Of a stretch of DNA of 64,000 bases, positions 1 to 11,063 are shown one piece after another. Location: NCBI GenBank assembly GCA_965644295.1, contig CBFFRP010000036.1, positions 1 through 64,000 on the forward strand, given 5' to 3'. The translations under genes and the position numbers were made by a program. The notes under the pieces are model-generated. The model did no database searches and was not told the origin of the DNA. It saw only the letters and a program-made list of their open reading frames with translations. The DNA is from Paraphysomonas bandaiensis (taxonomy: Eukaryota; Chrysophyceae). Position 1 is the first letter of the stretch. Each line of letters opens with the position of its first letter.

Positions 1-2
1 AC

Positions 3-1025
3 CCCAGCTGGATTCCTACAGTGGCACATGTATTGAATTCTGAAGTATCATCTGAAACGGGACATTCGCCTTTTGAGTTAACATTTGGTTCTGAGAGTGA
101 GAGGTATAACAATATGGGAAGGGATGAAGTACCAGAGAAAGCCCATGCCAGACTACATAAACTCAATGATAATCTAGCTCTGTTGCAACGCAGTTCGAGA
201 GAATATCAAGATAAGTTGAAGGCCAAACGTTTCAGTAAAGGCATATCTCCTCAGCGACAGAATCAGTATCAGCCGGGCGACTTTGTTTTATTTGACAAAG
301 GGGCCAAGGTTTACCCTAAAATGTCTCATAGATACCTAGGACCATTTCAGGTTATATCGCAATATAAGAATGATATTGACTGCAAACATTTGGTGACCGG
401 AGTTGTAACAAAAGTAGATGTACGGGATGTAAAATTATATCCCGGAGACAGGGAACAAGCCTATAAAATGGCTATGCGAGATCATGATCAGCATGAGATC
501 GACACTATTTTATATTACACTGGAGACAGAGAACGGCGTTCAACAATGTTGTTTACAGTACGTTTCAAGGATGGAGATATCAGAGAGCTACCTTACAGCC
601 AGGATTTATTTGATTCCATAGCCTATGAGGAATTCTGTAGCAGCAAGCCTTATCTACATCATCTTATTTATACCACGGATGGGGCCGCCAAATATATCAG
701 TGAGAAGAGGAAGCAGTCAATAACTACGGTTCAACCGGGTGACGAGGTGTATGTAGATATCAGAGTATTCGGAGATGACTGGTATGATGCCCTACAACTA
801 CCAGATTCGCCCACTGTTACATATGTGATGCAATTTATGCTCACTCACTGGTATCATAAAACCAGCAAGAAGCTAATTTCTGTCAAGAATCCCATGACCA
901 AAGCCACATACAGATTTGATAACTACCATGTGAAATGTTTTGTACATCGCGACTTCGATCCGACAACTATGGTACTGATAGATTCCGACTTTGCGCTACG
1001 TTTTCCCCAAGTCCATCAACATTAA
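3..1025 (+). mobile_element. Ty3/gypsy pol 3' fragment (integrase C-terminus, chromodomain)
   Basis: The frame is open to the left edge of the window, so this is the end of a longer pol gene; the first in-frame residues already match the integrase of the second element at 2220-4868. Visible parts are the end of the integrase core region (ILNSEVSSETG-like segment), a GPF-type integrase C-terminal domain (HRYLGPF near 330) and a chromodomain-like segment (YYTGDRERRSTMLFTVRF near 515). About 130 further residues follow that are also conserved in the second copy. Chromodomains on integrases are known to steer insertion to chromatin marks. The reading frame is intact to its TAA. Protein similarity to the second copy is clear but far from identical, so this is a different subfamily. 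Whether the whole element is intact cannot be judged from here. Confidence 0.85.
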
Positions 1026-1061
1026 TTTTGACTTAGTTTTATACTGAGTTATATATTATTA

Positions 1062-2175
1062 TCGAAAAAAAAAAAAAAAAAAAAAGAGAGGGAAAAAGGT
1101 AGTGTAACCCTGGGGGTTTATATAGTAGCAAGTGTAGTAGTGAAATAGGGTATTCAACAACAAGAAGAGAGTCAACAACAGAAGAAGGACAGCAAACAGT
1201 ACAAGATAATTATTTACGAAGGAAGTGCAAACATCTAGCCACGAGTCACGGAATTACAACAAGCCATTCACACTGAAGTGCATACTTGCGGCTACTCTAG
1301 GCAGTTATTAATATCACGACACTCAAAACACGTTACCCAGTATCTCTACTACTTGCAATACATGTGAAGCCAGCCGACTGCACCTGTTGTTTTACGACGT
1401 AGAAGCAATAAGGGCAATGGAGAGAGACTTAGGTAGCATCAACGTGATGTACACACAATTCTCTCTGCATCATCCTCAGAACAGCATAAGAAGGGATCTT
1501 CAGATGTTGCTAGTACATCCTGAACATAAATGTCTCAAGTTAAGTGCAGAACTATGGATGTACACAGCCCAATACCTCTGTGAGCTGCATTTTCATGATG
1601 GTGCTCTGGATGTGGAGATGAGCAGGAGTTAGGACCATTCAAGAGCATACTATAGACGCTATGCATGGTGATGCTGCTAAGCAGGCATAGTGGGTGGCTA
1701 TTATGGCAAGCGTGTGGCTTAAAGAGGAATATATGGAGAGAGTAAAGATGCAATAAGTTTTATATGAGTTTAGGGAGTATGATAAGAGCAGTAGACTATC
1801 AGCGAATACGGTATCACGTTACTCATTTTAGTTAGCTGTTTTTCAGTTTTATCACTATGGTTTTATTTCAGTTTTATGCGCAGTTATTCAGTTTCATACG
1901 CTGTTATTCAGTTTTGTTTTATTGTCATAATACGTGTGGTATACACGGTGTATGCAAGAATGCATGCGGTGTGGTGTGTGTGATATAAAATGAACTTGGT
2001 TCATTCTGTAGATGCGTACCATTCTATATGTTATTCCTTGCATGTCATTGTTTTAAGTTACTTGACACTGTCTTAACAGCGACCTTTATTCTTAGAGGGA
2101 ATACTGCGCGGCGTTATCTAGCGGATATCGTTGACCGTGTTAGGTGATTTAACAGTAATAATAAGTGTTTACTCA
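1062..2175 (+). repeat. Polypurine tract and LTR of Ty3/gypsy element
   Basis: After the pol stop comes a long A run, then a purine-rich stretch (about 1064-1102), the usual polypurine tract. It is followed at 1103 by TGTAACCC, a plausible LTR start. The 3' boundary is inferred by comparison with a reverse-oriented relative at about 29000-29215: homology starts near 2010, runs through TCATTGTTTTAAGTTAC and GGCGTTATCTAGC, and continues past a likely ...ACTCA/...TTACA end at about 2175. Relative to that copy, a roughly 27-nt insertion lies at about 2087-2113. Nothing in the LTR reads as a convincing protein. The exact end, and whether this is a solo LTR, a 3' LTR or a shared LTR, is inference. 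Confidence 0.6.
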
Positions 2176-2240
2176 TACCTTATTATACATTTTGTTGGGA
2201 GCAAACCAGCAAGTCTGGTTTGTGTACAAGGGAAATATTT
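2176..2240 (+). other. LTR-adjacent leader with perfect hairpin, joined to truncated RT
   Basis: Immediately after the inferred LTR end, a segment containing CAAACCAG, CAAGT and CTGGTTTG forms a perfect 8-bp stem with a 5-nt loop (about 2202-2222). The same segment, diverged, follows the LTR remnant on the minus strand near 29010-29045, so it is part of the element (the primer-binding/leader region) and not coincidence. In the second copy homology ends near 2232, where this copy runs straight into reverse transcriptase. The gag, protease and first half of RT are therefore deleted here. Confidence 0.45.
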
Positions 2241-4868
2241 GAAGATTTTTCTGACTGGGCCATTGTAATATTTGACAACATGTTGATATTGGCCAACGAC
2301 CCTCAAGATGCGTATCAGAAATTTGAGAAAGTGATTGACAGATGCATCGAGAGGAATCTCAAACTGAAAATGCCAAAGAGTTGGCTTGGATTTAGAAAAG
2401 TAGACTTCTTCGGATACGTATGCAGACACAAATCCTATGAAGTCAATCCTGAGAAGAAGGAAGCCCTAGGCAAAATCCCAATGCCTACCAACACCAAACA
2501 AGCGAGGTCTCTGCTTGGCAAGGGCGTGTTCTTTTCCAGTTTTACCCCTAGATATTCAGACTTGGTTGCTCATCTCACAGATTTGACCAAATCGAAATTC
2601 AATTGGGACAAGACTACGTGGCGGCACGATTATGAGGCTGAATATCGTCGCTTCATAAAAGGCCTGCAAGATTCCTGCGAATTGTTCTACCCAGACTACA
2701 ATTTGGAGTGGACACTGCGTACTGACGCTAGTGAGCTAGGAATCGGCTCGGTGCTTCTGCAGAAAAAGATTCTCGCAGATGGAACAGAGCAGTTGCAACC
2801 CATTGCCTTCCTGTCAAAGAAGTTTTCAGCTCAGGCTCAGAAATGGGCTACGATAGAGCAAGAAGCTTATGGTATTTACTACAGTGTCAAGCACTTAGCG
2901 TACTATTTGATTGGGAAGCAGTTCACTATAGAGACTGACCACAATAATCTCTTGTGGATGGAGTCGTCTGAAGTACCTAAGATCACAAGATGGAGAATTT
3001 TCTTGCAATCTTTCAACTTCAACATTAAACACATATCGGGTGCCAAGAATTGGTTAGCCGATTGGTTATCTCGGGAGCATCAAGTTGCGGCGTTGTCCGG
3101 TATATTCTTAGACGAAGACTATGCCGATGCCTACTTCCTTGGAGAGGACTGCACTGAGGATGAATTTTTTACCTTCTTGGGCAATTTTATGAACCCAGAA
3201 GACAGGGAAGTATCTCCTCATGCGCAAAGTTCAGTCACTCCCGAGGATGCCTTGCAACAAGTACATAATGCCCGAGTTGGACATCTCGGTGGGCGAGCCA
3301 CTTGGATTCGACTTAATAAGCAATTCCCCGGCCATGGAATTCCTTACAAAGTAGTCGAAGACTTCATTGCGAAGTGTCCAAACTGTGTTAAGACTAGATT
3401 GGCGATGAAAGAAGCGCTGATCCCTATAGTCCGAAACCTTAAGCCTCCGAGCGCTCGGAGTGCTATTGGTATTGATGCGGTAGAAATCACACCCCATGGT
3501 GCTGATGGATACACGCACATTAATGTCGTAGTCAACCTGTTCACCAAGTTAGTTTATCTTGAGCCAGTCAAAGGAGTGACTGCCCTCAACTTGGCAAACA
3601 CGGTATGGAAGTATTGGAGTTACTACGGACACACTGATCTTATCATCTCAGATCAGGGTTCTGACCTAACTTCCGATCTTTTCAAACAACTGACTGAATA
3701 TATGGGCGTCCGACACACCTTCAGCATAGCCAACAGGCATGCTAATGGTTGTGAACGCATCATCGGTGAGGTGGTCCGACATTTGCGTGCCCTAGTATAT
3801 GAAAACAGCAAGCGTGTAGAACGAAAGGATGTTTTTGAGGATCCCAGCTGGATACCCAGCGCTCAATACATTCTGAATTCAGAAGTCTCATCCGAGACGG
3901 GGTACTCACCCTTTGAGCTCACTTTTGGCTCTAATGATCTGGAATATTTAACTATGAATATACAGACTTTGCCTGAGCGTGCACACGCCAGACTGACTGC
4001 TCTTAATGAACAGTTAGAAGGCCTACGGGCGGCTTCCAAAACTTACCAGCAGCAGTTAGCGAGTGAACGTGCTGGGGAGGGAGTTCACCCGGACAAGCAG
4101 AACCGATATCAACCGGGCGACTTCATTTTATTTGACAAAGGCGCCAAGGTTCATCCCAAGATGTCACATCGATACATGGGACCTTTTGTTGTTAAGACCC
4201 AGTACAAAAATGACATTGATTGTCAGCACCTTGCTACAGGGCAAGTGGTACGTGTTTCAGTGACAGACGTCAAACTGTTTCCAGGTGATAGAGAAACTGC
4301 GTACAGCATGGCTCTACGAGACCAGGATCAGCATGTCATTGACAAGATTCTCTACTATCGGGGTGACAGAGAGTCACGCTCCACTTTGATTTTTACTGTG
4401 AGATTTCAGGATGGTGATGTCAGAGAAGTGCCTTATAGCAAGGACCTTTTTGACTCAGTGCCTTACGCGGACTTTTGTTCCAGCAAACGGTACCTCTACC
4501 ACCTGATTTATCCAGCGGAGGGTGCCAAGAAATATATCTCGGACATCCGACGCCAGTCTATCACTCAGTTCAAACCCGGTGACCATGCATATGTTGACCT
4601 ACGCATTTATGGCGACGTATGGTACGACGGACTGCAGTTACCAGACTCCCACTTACTGACCTATGTAGCTCCGATCCAGTTCACACACTGGTATCATCGA
4701 AGCTCTAGGAGAGTATTATCCGTCAAGGATCTTCTCACTCTCCGCACTTACCGTTATGACAACTACCTCGTGCATTGTTTCGTTCACCCTGAACTAGACA
4801 CTAGCACTATGGTACTAGTCGACAAGGACTTGGCTACACGCTACCCTCAAGTCCTTGAGTCCGTTTAG
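2220..4868 (+). mobile_element. Ty3/gypsy pol, 5'-truncated (RT-RNaseH-integrase-chromodomain)
   Basis: An 882-aa open frame beginning inside reverse transcriptase at a TTG; no natural start is visible. In order: the RT palm end with IFDNM where YxDD is expected (residues about 18-25); RNase H (RTDAS near 170, then IEQEAYG and ETDHNN); the H-H-C-C zinc finger (HNARVGH, then CPNC, about 345-390); the integrase core with catalytic D in GIDAVE, D in SDQGSD and E in ERIIGE; a GPF-type C-terminal domain (HRYMGPF); a chromodomain (YYRGDRESRSTLIFTVRF, about 705-745); and a 130-aa conserved extension. The 5' end is deleted, so it cannot be autonomous. I recall FDN variants of YxDD in protist gypsy lineages, so the Asn is not proof of inactivity. 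Confidence 0.9.
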
Positions 4869-5021
4869 AGCACGGGACCAATCAACTTACACGCGATCTT
4901 CCAACTCCAACGCTCCTCTGCTGCACCTTCGTTTTGATGGCTAATTTTTAGTTCCGTTGAAATTTGTGGGCCGCAGAGTGACGCCCGTCTTCATCATTTC
5001 GCATAATACTTATATCAAACA

Positions 5022-5182
5022 AAAAAAAAGGGAGGCGGGGCAATGTGACCACGTGGCATTTCACATGCCTCAGTCACGTGTCTATAGTAAGTGCAAAACT
5101 ACTAACTACGGGATGAAGACAGAGACGATAGAAGTATCAGAAACATATCATTATTACGCTACAGATTACTGAAGAACTAGCA
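5022..5182 (+). repeat. Polypurine tract and 3' LTR start of second Ty3/gypsy element
   Basis: A run of A followed by GGGAGGCGGGGCAA (about 5022-5043) is a typical polypurine tract. TGTGACCACG at 5044 is a plausible LTR start. It shares only TGTRACC with the LTR at 1103, which supports two different subfamilies. The right boundary is not visible. The segment 4869-5021 between the pol stop and the tract holds no recognisable feature. Confidence 0.5.
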
Positions 5183-5706
5183 CTAGGACAGGAGGTACAA
5201 TTTCCCATAATCTGCCAACAGCTCTTCGCCGGCCGCAACTGCCCGAGTGGTCTGCACCCAGACCACGTCCAAGCCGGACTCATCTACTACAAATTCGCAG
5301 TTGAAGCGCCAGCCAGCAGCATGGTCAGAAGGATACACCGTGTTTATATACCTACCATGATTATGAGGCACCCGGGCCAAATAAGCTTGGGACCCCAGCG
5401 GCCAAAGGTAACCTATGTCCCGAGTGTCCCACACCTCTGGTAGAAGTCCAACACGCACTGGCAGACTTCACCTCTTGCATCATACGATGACGAGTGCAAG
5501 TAAGGAACAACTTTGCACAGTTGCCTATGTGCATCAAGTTGTCCCTCGGGGCATCGAACGGAGCGTTCCCACATACGCCTAGCAGCAGCCCTTTCACGGT
5601 AGGCATACCGATACCGATGGGACCTACGTAATAGAGAGCCCCGTCCCCTACGATTGCGAGGTTTAGGCTTAGTGGAGACCGCTGCTGGATCTGTAGTGGC
5701 AGACAT
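5183..5706 (-). pseudogene. SET-domain reading frame broken by a frameshift
   Basis: Two overlapping minus-strand frames together read as one protein. The upstream frame starts at ATG 5706 with a basic N-terminus rich in Arg, and the downstream frame (5458-5183) carries the C-terminal half of a SET domain: YINTVYP, then RFNCEF, then VWVQTTRAVAAGEELLADYG. In SET lysine methyltransferases this last block is the SAM/substrate pocket with the catalytic Tyr. The change of frame lies near 5440-5460, where both frames are open. There is no obvious intron there. Its stop lies only about 140 nt inside the inferred 3' LTR of the neighbouring retroelement, so it may be carried by or nested in a transposon. 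A working gene with an unseen splice is possible but less likely. Confidence 0.55.
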
Positions 5707-6289
5707 TGTTTATGCAGCAATGGATATGATGTATGTATCTGATGTGGACATTGGTTCTTAGTCTGAGATAGTAGATGTAGAAAAAGCATCATACGGTATG
5801 CTGCACACTCACATACATGTTGGTCCATTGTAATACAGTAGCAGTACTCTGAATACGCAGTATTCAACGGCTAATTTACAAACTGGCGAGTGTGGTGTGT
5901 GGTGTCATCGCGAGTGTGGTGTGTTGTGCTGGTTCTATGTTGCATTGCTTTACAGCTCAGTGTTTTTGTTAAGTGTTGTTCTGTTTGTACACTAGTGTTC
6001 TGACTTCACTGGAGGTGGGGTTTGCGCGGTGATTCTTGGAGGGAGTCACTAGTACAAGCTTGCAACGCTTGACATACTGTTTAGAGTAATAATCATCCTG
6101 TTCTCCTGCAATCAGACGTACATATAGCTCTGGTTAACTCATTGTGTTTGTTTCTGCTGCACAGCCTTGGTTATCAAACCTGGCTGTGTCACAATATTGT
6201 TATTTATAATTTTCACTCTATCGTGTTCATTACTTACACTCTAATAATCACAACATTGTTTTACTATTATAAAGATCAATTCTTTATTC
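5707..6289. other. Gene-free stretch
   Basis: I see no coding frame of quality. The only structure is a short direct repeat of GCGAGTGTGGTGTGT (about 5885 and 5909). Confidence 0.5.
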
Positions 6290-6640
6290 ATCCGGGAATG
6301 GGCCAACGTTAAAAGCATACGGCGTATTGGGCTGCCTGCTGAAGTTAAGCCTCCGGGCTGTTCACCTTAAGGACTCAACAACCCTGAAGGCAGCTAATGT
6401 CAGGTATATGAACATACTGCTTGCTCACTGCGTTTGCTTCAGCGCCTGGTAACCGTTAATGGTAATGGCATTAATGGCCCATTATAATTGCCGGTAACTG
6501 GACTACCATTAATGGTTACCAGGCTCTGGTTTGCTTTGAGTAATAAAGCGAAAGTAGTTGCACCATTGTGCTTGCGTGCTTCCGGTGATGCACAAGCAGC
6601 CTTCGTAGCGTTGAAAAGTATGATATCAAAGTTAAGCACA
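6290..6640 (-). repeat. Dispersed repeat family fragment with an embedded inverted repeat
   Basis: Read on the minus strand, 6340-6375 matches the block CCTTAAGGTGAACAGCCCGG and 6545-6615 matches the block around AACGCTACGAAGGCTGC found at 18.9, 26.4, 30.4 and 58.8 kb. Between these blocks sits a separate inverted repeat: 6445-6464 and 6504-6523 (20 bp, one mismatch, beginning CCTGGTAACC), like a tiny nested foldback element. No protein is encoded. Confidence 0.65.
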
Positions 6641-7130
6641 AGTTAATTAAGTTGTTTTGCTACATTAGTTCTGAAAGCAGACATTCTCCACCAATGTTTG
6701 CAAGAGGAAGTGGATTATTGCAATTATTATTCTTGGCGACCTATCACCAAGGAGTATGTGTATATATAGATATTATAGACTCTGTGTTCGTCATTCGTCA
6801 GTATTACATGACACGTAATCTCTCAAGGAGAAAGCCCCATTGAAGTTTGGGGGAAAAAAGCTTGCCCCTCTCTCCCTCCCTCGTTCGTTATGGTACTTGT
6901 CACTACTATACTACAGGCCTGCGTAACCATTATTGGGATAGAGTTTGCACTCCAAACCAGCAAACAATATACAATAATCAAAATATTAAATTAGTTTTCG
7001 CAGTGGTAAAAGCACAGCATATTTCACATCTAAGTAAAGTATGCACCTGCGTGCTAATTTACAACGCAACTTGTTATCACAAGTGATCTACGACATAAAC
7101 ACTACGTCCATGTACACATCACCCCACCAT
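6641..7130. other. Gene-free stretch between repeat and NHE 3' end
   Basis: No convincing ORF or repeat. It contains a short C/T-rich tract near 6868-6888 and the region downstream of the exchanger stop codon. Confidence 0.4.
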
Positions 7131-10100
7131 TCAAACATCTTCTCTGATACTGTAGGGTTCTCCGATATGAGCACTACGTCGATTCGTCAATAAAGCCTCA
7201 TGAAGAGTACCTACACTACGATCTGCAGTAAAAATAGCAGATGATCTCCTCATATCTGCGGTCACTAATGAGCTCCTCCGCTCTTCAGGAAGGGTGCGCA
7301 ACATATCCCGTAGCGTCCCACTTGGTCGCGCACTGTATCCCCTAAACTCACTTTCTGCTCGTTTTGTCGACAACATATCCTTTTCTTTATGTAGTGGCGA
7401 TTCCGTCTGTTCACCATTCAAAAGTATTTCGAGTGAGGCCATGCGCATGGTACTCAACATCTCGGAAGCTGAAATCTGACGAGTCCGGTCTGTAGATGGA
7501 GACACAACGGAAGAAACCATTTCTGATCCTCGTTCTACGGACAAACTGGAACTACTAGCACCTTTCTTTGAAAAACCAGCAATAAACCTCCTGTTAAAAA
7601 CATCAAGTGACTATCAGAGCACAATATTACATACAAATAAAACAATCCAAGAGCACATTGCACACATGGAACAAACTACATAAACTAATGCATAGAACTA
7701 CATGCTAACTACTCACTGCCTTCAAAGCTAACAATCAGTGCGTACTTTTATCGACCTATCAATGCCTATATAAACCAAACATAAACCACCTTGAATGTAA
7801 CTGTCGTTCAGCCTCCACTTCTGCTGCGTTTTTCATTACAATGTCCAACTCATCTTTAGCTGAACTCTCGGACAACAAACCTTCATTTTTCATACGCAAA
7901 ATTAAGTGGGCCTGCATATGAAGCATAGCAGTTGCGGCTTGATTAGTGAACAGCAGTTCCATATGTTCTTCAGGAATAAGCCTCAATGCAGATTCTGCTT
8001 TACACACCTACAATAAAAAATACATATATCAGAAAGATTATTGATATTCAGTAAAACTTTGTGTAGTATGACATAGTACACATGCGTGAAAGCAATAATA
8101 TATCACATAATCTACCAGCCGCTCAGAATCTGAAATCAAAGCGTTGACTTCGATAATATTATATTCTTCGTCACTATCCAAAGAAATGAATCTTTCAATT
8201 CTTCTCTGAGCTCGTTTATGTGCGTTGATATAACTCGTCAGAATATACATCCGACGTTTCATGTACACAGCAAGAAGTCCCGCGGATAAGGCATGAGTTG
8301 TAAAACAACTCAAAATTGGGTCAAGCACATAAGTGTACAAAAATAGCACATACGGATGTGGCTCAAGTGCCTCTTTTATCAAGTCCCAATCTGCGATGGT
8401 ATCGGAATTATGCGAATTCAACGCTGTAGTGATAGAATTTATAAGCCATTGAGCTGCGTATGAGTGTCTCGGCAGCCGCCCAACGTCAATATCATGCAGA
8501 TAGACCGAATACACACTCTCTAAATAAGTCACTCTCAGAACGCGATACATTTCTCTGTTGAATGGTCTATTCATATCTGTGAGGTATTGTATATCTTTGG
8601 TCATTTGTACATATTCTTCGTTGGCAGCAGCCAAACGGTAGTTGCTAGATATAACTTTGGAAATAGCCAAATATCCATAAGTGTCCCCACCTGAGCAGTC
8701 ATAAGTTTCAGTCAGCTCATTCGTAATCTGAAAATTCAGAAATCGCCTCACGATAACTGCCTCAGGCGAGGGCTTAGGCAAAAGGCCGCACCAATAAAGA
8801 AGCTGAAATATCCATCTCGCGGTCAGCAGCTGATTGAGAACTACAACCCCCCCACCCATAATAAGAAACTTTTTCATATCATTATCAGAAATATACCCAT
8901 CCCGACTATATTCCAACACCTCCAATATTAGTATTGTAGAAATAGCCCCCTTCATGGCTGTGCCACTTAAGAATTGTGCCTCCGACAACCCGTACAACTC
9001 GCCATGTAACCTGGATAAAAGGGGGTATGCCGTCATGACAGCTACTACCCGACTAATAGTTAAAACTACGAACAGTACTAAGATATTTAAGGCGTCAATG
9101 CCCTTAATACCAGAACGAAAGGCCTCGTCCACAATAACTAGACCAGCAATCAAAAATATGAATGTACTGCATACCCACTCCAAAGTCCCCCATACTTGTT
9201 CCATCATATCTGGTCTAAGAACCCGTTTCTTTCCAATACTAGCAAATACTACTCCTGCTGCACATGTCGCAACCACCCCACTAGTTCTAAACTCGTATTC
9301 GGACACGTAAAATGAAAAGTAGGCACATATAATTGAAATTACGATTTGGTTCGTAGTGTCATTCGATTGATACACCCGATTGGCCAGGCCCATACATTGC
9401 ACAGCCATGTATCCCGTGACTACCCCAATTAATGGAGAAACAACGAATTCTCTAATGAGTAAAGATGAAACGTTCCATGCGGAGTATGCCGATTCGCAAT
9501 CCATGATACGTGAGGCGAAAAGATGAGCAAGTACCGTCGCGGCGCCTTCAGTAAAGAGTGTTTCCCCGAGAACCAATATCGTTAAACCATGGGGGGCACG
9601 TGCAGCACGCATAACTGGTACGACAGAAAGTGGATCGTTGGCGGATAAACATGACGCGAAAAGGAAACACAAAACAGTGGTCCACGATGGCAAGAGTAGC
9701 ATCATCACACCCGTAATCGCCAATAAAGTAAAGATAACATATATAGTGCCTTGAGCAATACATCGACAGAAAATTTCTTTGAAGTCAACCCATGGAAGCT
9801 CCATTGCATCAGTAAAAGTCTGCACTATATATTATTCGCCTCACAAGATACTATGAAAGCAAGAACAAAGTACCAATACAAGCATAAAACAAAGTAAGAA
9901 TATTTTACAAAGAATTCAGAATAAACACACAAAATGGTAAATATTATAAAAATAAGATATCACAACATACCAGCACTGGTATGAAGATATACATCAGCAA
10001 CGCAGGGTTGAGATCCGTCCAGTCTTGCATTGAATCAAAAATATTTTCAAATGGAGTATCTTGTGCCACTAAAACAAAAGATATGAACTCATTCATATAT

Positions 10101-10412
10101 CTATTCAGTATATATACCATCTTCTAGAGCTATAAACAAGCCCCCACATATGATCCCCTCAATAAACATAACTACCGTGTAGGGGACATGTGTATTCAGT
10201 CTCGGTAATACATATCCAGTCACAGCCCCAAGAAATAATGCAACAGTTAAAAAAAATATAGGTTGTGGTTGTTCAGTGAGTTGTTTATGATCATCATCGT
10301 GACTGGAGTCTGCTAATCTTCTACTGGGAAATAGAGGCCCTGGACAGTGTGATGCAGAGTGTGCTATAGCCAACCATGTAGAGATGAGGAGAATGAAATG
10401 ACTGGAATGCAT
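7131..10412 (-). CDS. Na+/H+ exchanger, CPA1 family (SOS1/SLC9C-like)
   Basis: Five exons, complement of 10412-10118, 10068-9971, 9819-8116, 8007-7790 and 7590-7131. All are joined by GT-AG introns of 49-199 nt, giving 924 aa in one frame. The first about 20 residues look like a signal or first membrane segment, then come about 12 hydrophobic segments to about residue 500. Family marks are the NPALLMYIFIPVL segment (residues about 119-131), ANDPLSVV and LGETLFTEGAATV (residues about 215-227). The normal GES-L-ND signature reads GETLFTE, so the catalytic Asp equivalent is Glu222. The long cytosolic tail has helical segments and ends in a Ser/Arg-rich stretch (residues about 775-924), likely regulatory. 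No cyclic-nucleotide domain is seen. It would exchange Na+ (or K+) for H+ across plasma or endomembrane. It shares its upstream region with the divergent EF-hand gene. Confidence 0.9.
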
Positions 10413-11063
10413 AATAGGAAGGTAGGAGAGTTATGTCATTTCCATAGAGTGTTATTATCTAGCCTGTAAAGTAATGGATGGATCTCTATAATCATACTAT
10501 GGATATGTATGCATGTGATGCCGTATACCAAAAGTACCTCCCTACCTGTACATGCATACCATACACAGATACACATACTGCTGTATGTGGTATATGGAAC
10601 ACTGATGAAAAAAAAAGAAGGTTGGTAGTTTTGTTCACCATTATTACGATAATTGTATATGGAAATACTGCATTCATCTCAATATTACAATTATTTATTT
10701 TTCCAAAAATACAAAAATGGGACTATGTACGTGTCGTAGTATGTAGTGCTGTATATACAGTATAGCTCTAGCTACAATGTCGAGCTGAGCTCTAGATAGT
10801 GTAACATAACGACTGTTCAGTCTCATCTTCATCTGTAAGAAGATCAAGAGATATCAAACAACTACCCCAACTTTCTACATGTTGACTTATTGGGAGGGGG
10901 TGGCTTACACATTACGTACGGAATATGCCGTGTGAAATGCCTGTGATGTCCCTTTACGGTGATTCCAGCCTGTATAATGAGTATATATATATATGTAGAG
11001 TAGCATATATAGACATCTAATGAGACAGTGAACAACACCCTGAAGAACGTACAATACTTTGAA
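10413..11063. promoter_or_regulatory. Divergent intergenic region with TACTGCTGTA motif
   Basis: This is the shared upstream region of the exchanger (-) and the EF-hand gene (+). It holds TACTGCTGTA at 10576-10585, set in the imperfect hairpin CATAC-TGCT-GTATG, about 165 nt upstream of the exchanger start. The same core recurs upstream of most genes in the window. A TA dinucleotide run lies near 10982-10993. No ORF is convincing. Confidence 0.45.

Noticed and set aside
8834-9310. 158-codon plus-strand ORF opposite the Na+/H+ exchanger
   Set aside because: Antisense shadow of a well-supported coding exon; no independent protein features.
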